Positions 60,947 through 64,000 of a stretch of 64,000 nucleotides of DNA are shown in pieces. The position numbers were made by a program, and so were the translations under genes. The stretch is taken from IMG/VR virus record IMGVR_UViG_3300037106_000048, positions 50,375-114,374 of that record, one strand, 5' to 3'. The notes under the pieces are model-generated. The model was not told the DNA's origin and did no database searches. It was given only the letters and a program-made list of their open reading frames with translations. Numbering within the stretch: the stretch's first letter is position 1; the number at the start of each line of letters is the position of its first letter. The stretch comes from a virus.

Positions 60947-60995
60947 TATAAATAACTCGATTGTCTTTACTAATTTTTATATTTTTTGTTATTCT

Positions 60996-61003
60996 GTATT
61001 TAT
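60996..61003 (+). promoter_or_regulatory. Late promoter motif
   Basis: CTGTATTTATATAAAAAA on the plus strand, 15 bases before the start at 61019. Confidence 0.6.
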
Positions 61004-61018
61004 ATAAAAAATTGATAG

Positions 61019-64000
61019 ATGGTAAATGACCCTACAATAACAAAAGGTGCACATTCAATTATTAATGGTAATGTAATTCTTGTAGAACCTAATGATATAA
61101 ATATAAATAATAATTTAATTGATGGTGTTCCATTCGTTAATGGTATACCACAATATCAAGATATGTTTATTTTTGCAGAATTAACTGCGGTAAGTAAAGG
61201 AAGGTCAGTTATTATTAATTCAACAGTAACAAGTGATAATGGTAAAAAAATAAATTTAATGGGACCAAATCAAGATAAAACATCTGATAATCCCGATTAT
61301 TTAAATTTTACCACAAATTATTATGACGGTAGTATGGGTAATAAAGATGTTCTTGAAAGTTTTGGTATTACCAGTATTAAAATAACAGTTAATTCATCCT
61401 ATGTCCCACAAGTTACTATTCAATTTGTAGATATAAGAGGATTATCATTTTTTAATACTAAAAATTCACCATATAGAGCATTATTTGATTTTCCACCACC
61501 AATGTTCATGTTAACAGTTAAAGGATATTATGGTAAAGCATTAACATATAAATTACATCTCGTTAAATATACAACAGAATTTCAAGCAGAAAATGGTAAT
61601 TTTATAATTAATGCTGATTTTGTTGCAATGACATTTGCGCCATTAAGCGATATATTATTTAGATATATTGTAAATGTACCATTAATTACGCATAATGAAT
61701 CAATAAATCCTGAAGCAAAAAATCCACCAAGAACTACATATGAATTAATAATTAAATTAAGAAATTTATATTCAGATATTGATAAAAAATTTAAGGCACA
61801 ACCAGTAAGTCATGATTATGATGTAGTACTTAATAAATTAACCGAAATTAATAATGCAATACTAACAATAAATGAATTTAATAAAAATGATAAATTAATA
61901 AGTAAAGGAAAAATACATTTAATAGTACAAATGGTACAATCCATAGTACCTAATGCAAAACAAATTCCAACAACGCAACCAAATCAAAATTCTGATTATC
62001 AAGAAATTAATAATTTGAATCAATTTGATGATATGTTAAAAAAACAATCAACATCTGGAACTGAAATTAATTCAAATATGAGATTATGTATTGGATATGT
62101 TGCAGGAACTAATATACCGACACCTGATGCAAGTACTGGATATACTGCAAATGTAAGTCGTATTAATGGATTAATAAATACTTTAAATGCGTATCGTGAT
62201 AGTCTTATTAAACCAGTATCAATAACAAATAAAAACATTCCAAATGCTGTTTATAAATATGGTAAATATAATATAGAATCAGGAACATATCAATCAACAA
62301 GATATGTTATGCTTGATATTACTGATTATTATACTGAATTATACAAAACAAATATTAATTTAAATAAACAAAAAAATGACCTTGCATTAGATATAAACAA
62401 TAAAGTCAATGATATTGTTATCAATGATTTAGGCATGATACCAACTGTATATAATATATTTAAAATAATTTTAAATGATGTTGATACCTTTTTTGATACG
62501 CTCAGAGATACATCAAATTTAGCAGAAAATTATCATAATAGAATTCCAGATAAAACAATTATTGGTGGTAATAAATTATATGCGGATAATTTACAACAAA
62601 TTTATTCGTTTCCATTAGTTATTCGACAATCTCAAGTAGCTGGTGGTACAAAAGAAGAAAGAATTGCACCAATTGAATTACAAAAACAAGGTGCTGATTT
62701 TCCCGAATTAACACTTGTACAAAATTTTATTGATAGTTTCCAAAAACAACACAATATTCAAGCACAACTTGATATGAGAGCCGAACAAAATGATGATGGT
62801 AGTTATAAGTGGATACCAGTATCCCCATTTGACTCAATACTTGGTGGTGCATCTCCAGTAAGTCCATATATTGGAACAATTAATTCTTCTTCCGATAAAT
62901 TAACACAAATTTATCAAATTTTATTAAGAAGGTATTACATATTATCTCAAGGTACAATTCCTAATGTATATGTAAATAATAATGATGTAACTAATCAATA
63001 TATTAATTTATATGCAGCTTCAGAAGCAGCAAATTTAGCTGCATCACTTGGAACACAATCAAATCCAGATTTTATTGATGCTGTAAAAAGTTCTATAGAA
63101 AATTATGCAAAAACTAATGGACTTGTTACATTTTATAATGATATGTCAAAAGTTTCTGAAAATGGTATTAATTTATATAATTTAAATAATATTCCTAATG
63201 GAGTAAAAGAATTTCCAATAACACCAACAGATGATACAAATGGACTTGTATATGTAAATAAAAATAATATTGGTTTTGAAGGAATTAATTTATATCCATC
63301 TCCTATTATTATGAGAACTGCAAATGATACTCAAAATACAAATAATCCTATTGATAAATTTACTTCTGGTGTAGAAGGTCCTTGGTATAAAACATTATTT
63401 GTTGGCAGTCCTCGTGAATTTTGGTATAACTTTACTCAAGAAAATGTATTATATATTAAAGATGTTGAAGATAAAGATGGTGATTTTACTAATGACAATA
63501 CTGTATATAAATCAAGATATTTAGGTGGTTTAGTTACAGCAGCAATTATAAATAATGGTGATGTAATAACAACATTTAATAATTCATTAGCAAATGGTAA
63601 CACATTTGGTGATTCTTCACATTTTTATGCCAGTGGTAATCTTGAAAATGCTACAAGTATTGTTGATGTATGGAGAGATTGTTTATCATTTAGAGTAACA
63701 AATATTGAAAAATCTATAGAAAATTCTGTTGATAAATTAATATATAATAAAATAATTAATATCAATTTATATCCAAATAATGCACGTTTAAGTGCATTAT
63801 TATTGATATCAAATTTTGGATTTGCATTAGGACCTTTTAATTTATTTCCTAATGGCTTAAATGAATTAGTATTCACCACACCAGCAGTAATTGAAGTTCC
63901 AACATACTTACCATTATATATTGGAGCATTAATTGATGCAATCGAAGGTGGTGATACATATGTTCCTTGGATTAATACAATTATAGATTTTTATACAAAT
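61019..64000 (+). CDS. Very large tail/baseplate structural protein (partial, open at right edge)
   Basis: The ATG is at 61019 and no stop is met before the window end, giving at least 994 codons. The product begins MVNDPTITKGAHSIINGN. It contains ITVNSSYVPQVTIQFVDIRG, then SPYRALFDFPPPMFMLTVKG and YYGKALTYKLHL, and ends in the window at AIEGGDTYVPWINTIIDFYTN. It is Asn/Thr/Tyr-rich with no enzyme motif. The 'Y-V-P-x-V-x-I-x-F-x-D-I-R-G' and 'P-P-P-x-F-x-L-T-V-K-G-Y-Y-G' blocks look like tube- or baseplate-type strands. A perfect late motif is 15 bases upstream. Probably a giant baseplate or tail component; exact identity unknown. Confidence 0.7.
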   Translation, partial: MVNDPTITKGAHSIINGNVILVEPNDININNNLIDGVPFVNGIPQYQDMFIFAELTAVSKGRSVIINSTVTSDNGKKINLMGPNQDKTSDNPDYLNFTTNYYDGSMGNKDVLESFGITSIKITVNSSYVPQVTIQFVDIRGLSFFNTKNSPYRALFDFPPPMFMLTVKGYYGKALTYKLHLVKYTTEFQAENGNFIINADFVAMTFAPLSDILFRYIVNVPLITHNESINPEAKNPPRTTYELIIKLRNLYSDIDKKFKAQPVSHDYDVVLNKLTEINNAILTINEFNKNDKLISKGKIHLIVQMVQSIVPNAKQIPTTQPNQNSDYQEINNLNQFDDMLKKQSTSGTEINSNMRLCIGYVAGTNIPTPDASTGYTANVSRINGLINTLNAYRDSLIKPVSITNKNIPNAVYKYGKYNIESGTYQSTRYVMLDITDYYTELYKTNINLNKQKNDLALDINNKVNDIVINDLGMIPTVYNIFKIILNDVDTFFDTLRDTSNLAENYHNRIPDKTIIGGNKLYADNLQQIYSFPLVIRQSQVAGGTKEERIAPIELQKQGADFPELTLVQNFIDSFQKQHNIQAQLDMRAEQNDDGSYKWIPVSPFDSILGGASPVSPYIGTINSSSDKLTQIYQILLRRYYILSQGTIPNVYVNNNDVTNQYINLYAASEAANLAASLGTQSNPDFIDAVKSSIENYAKTNGLVTFYNDMSKVSENGINLYNLNNIPNGVKEFPITPTDDTNGLVYVNKNNIGFEGINLYPSPIIMRTANDTQNTNNPIDKFTSGVEGPWYKTLFVGSPREFWYNFTQENVLYIKDVEDKDGDFTNDNTVYKSRYLGGLVTAAIINNGDVITTFNNSLANGNTFGDSSHFYASGNLENATSIVDVWRDCLSFRVTNIEKSIENSVDKLIYNKIININLYPNNARLSALLLISNFGFALGPFNLFPNGLNELVFTTPAVIEVPTYLPLYIGALIDAIEGGDTYVPWINTIIDFYTN

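Noticed and set aside
1-64000. tRNA genes, integrase or lysogeny genes
   Set aside because: No cloverleaf-like segment or integrase/excisionase pattern was noticed in the gaps or ORFs by reading. A tRNA scan would be needed to be certain.

Overview
The window is a contiguous piece of a large, very AT-rich (roughly a quarter G+C by eye) tailed-phage genome. No bacterial housekeeping genes, rRNA, tRNA or CRISPR were found. The head genes prohead protease, scaffold and major capsid lie in the T4 order (21-22-23). Contractile sheath, gp19-type tube, gp5-, gp26- and gp53-like baseplate genes and a gp55-like late sigma factor mark a T4-like myovirus with a large genome. A Bacteroidota host is suggested by promoters of the TTTG-N19-TAnnTTTG type (best case 8941-8971) and by a lipoprotein whose post-cysteine residues SKKDD resemble the Bacteroidota surface-export signal.

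Layout. 1-8627 (minus): an AAA+ ATPase, unknown proteins and a glycan island of four glycosyltransferase genes, one a three-domain glycosyltransferase/glycosyltransferase/methyltransferase fusion. 9377-17015 (minus): tail genes, namely gp53-like wedge, a hub/tube-initiator protein with an OmpA-like domain, tape measure, and a tail-assembly chaperone pair joined by a candidate -1 frameshift. 17177-25983 (plus): two more glycosyltransferases, the late sigma factor, a cysteine-protease-like protein, structural proteins, a gp5-like hub and a PD-(D/E)XK nuclease. 25988-35764: tube and sheath genes separated and flanked by three large related endonuclease genes, then RNase H. 36198-42593: fibre/baseplate-like structural genes interrupted by a small accessory cluster containing an exported lipoprotein. 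42697-47587 (plus): nucleotide metabolism (MazG-like, dUTPase, thymidylate synthase split by a candidate -1 frameshift) and a GIY-YIG endonuclease. 47607-51449: neck or virion genes (minus) around a ribbon-helix-helix/endonuclease pair. 51548-53981 (plus): a UvrD/Rep-type helicase operon. 53986-60926 (minus): exported and membrane proteins, major capsid, scaffold, and a prohead protease interrupted by a LAGLIDADG intein. From 61019 a very large structural ORF (at least 994 codons) runs off the right edge.

Regulation. Two promoter classes can be seen. Host-type promoters precede AAA/glycan, nucleotide and helicase genes. A second motif, (A)(G/C)TATTTATA read in the gene's own direction, lies upstream of at least 24 mostly structural or mobile genes on both strands. 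It is probably the late promoter read by the gp55-like sigma at 20269. Its sense strand is the reverse complement of T4's TATAAATA box.

Mobile DNA is heavy: four free-standing endonucleases with a Cys-rich N-terminus and KYGV-type repeats, one GIY-YIG enzyme, one intein, and a decayed endonuclease fragment at about 8698-8880.
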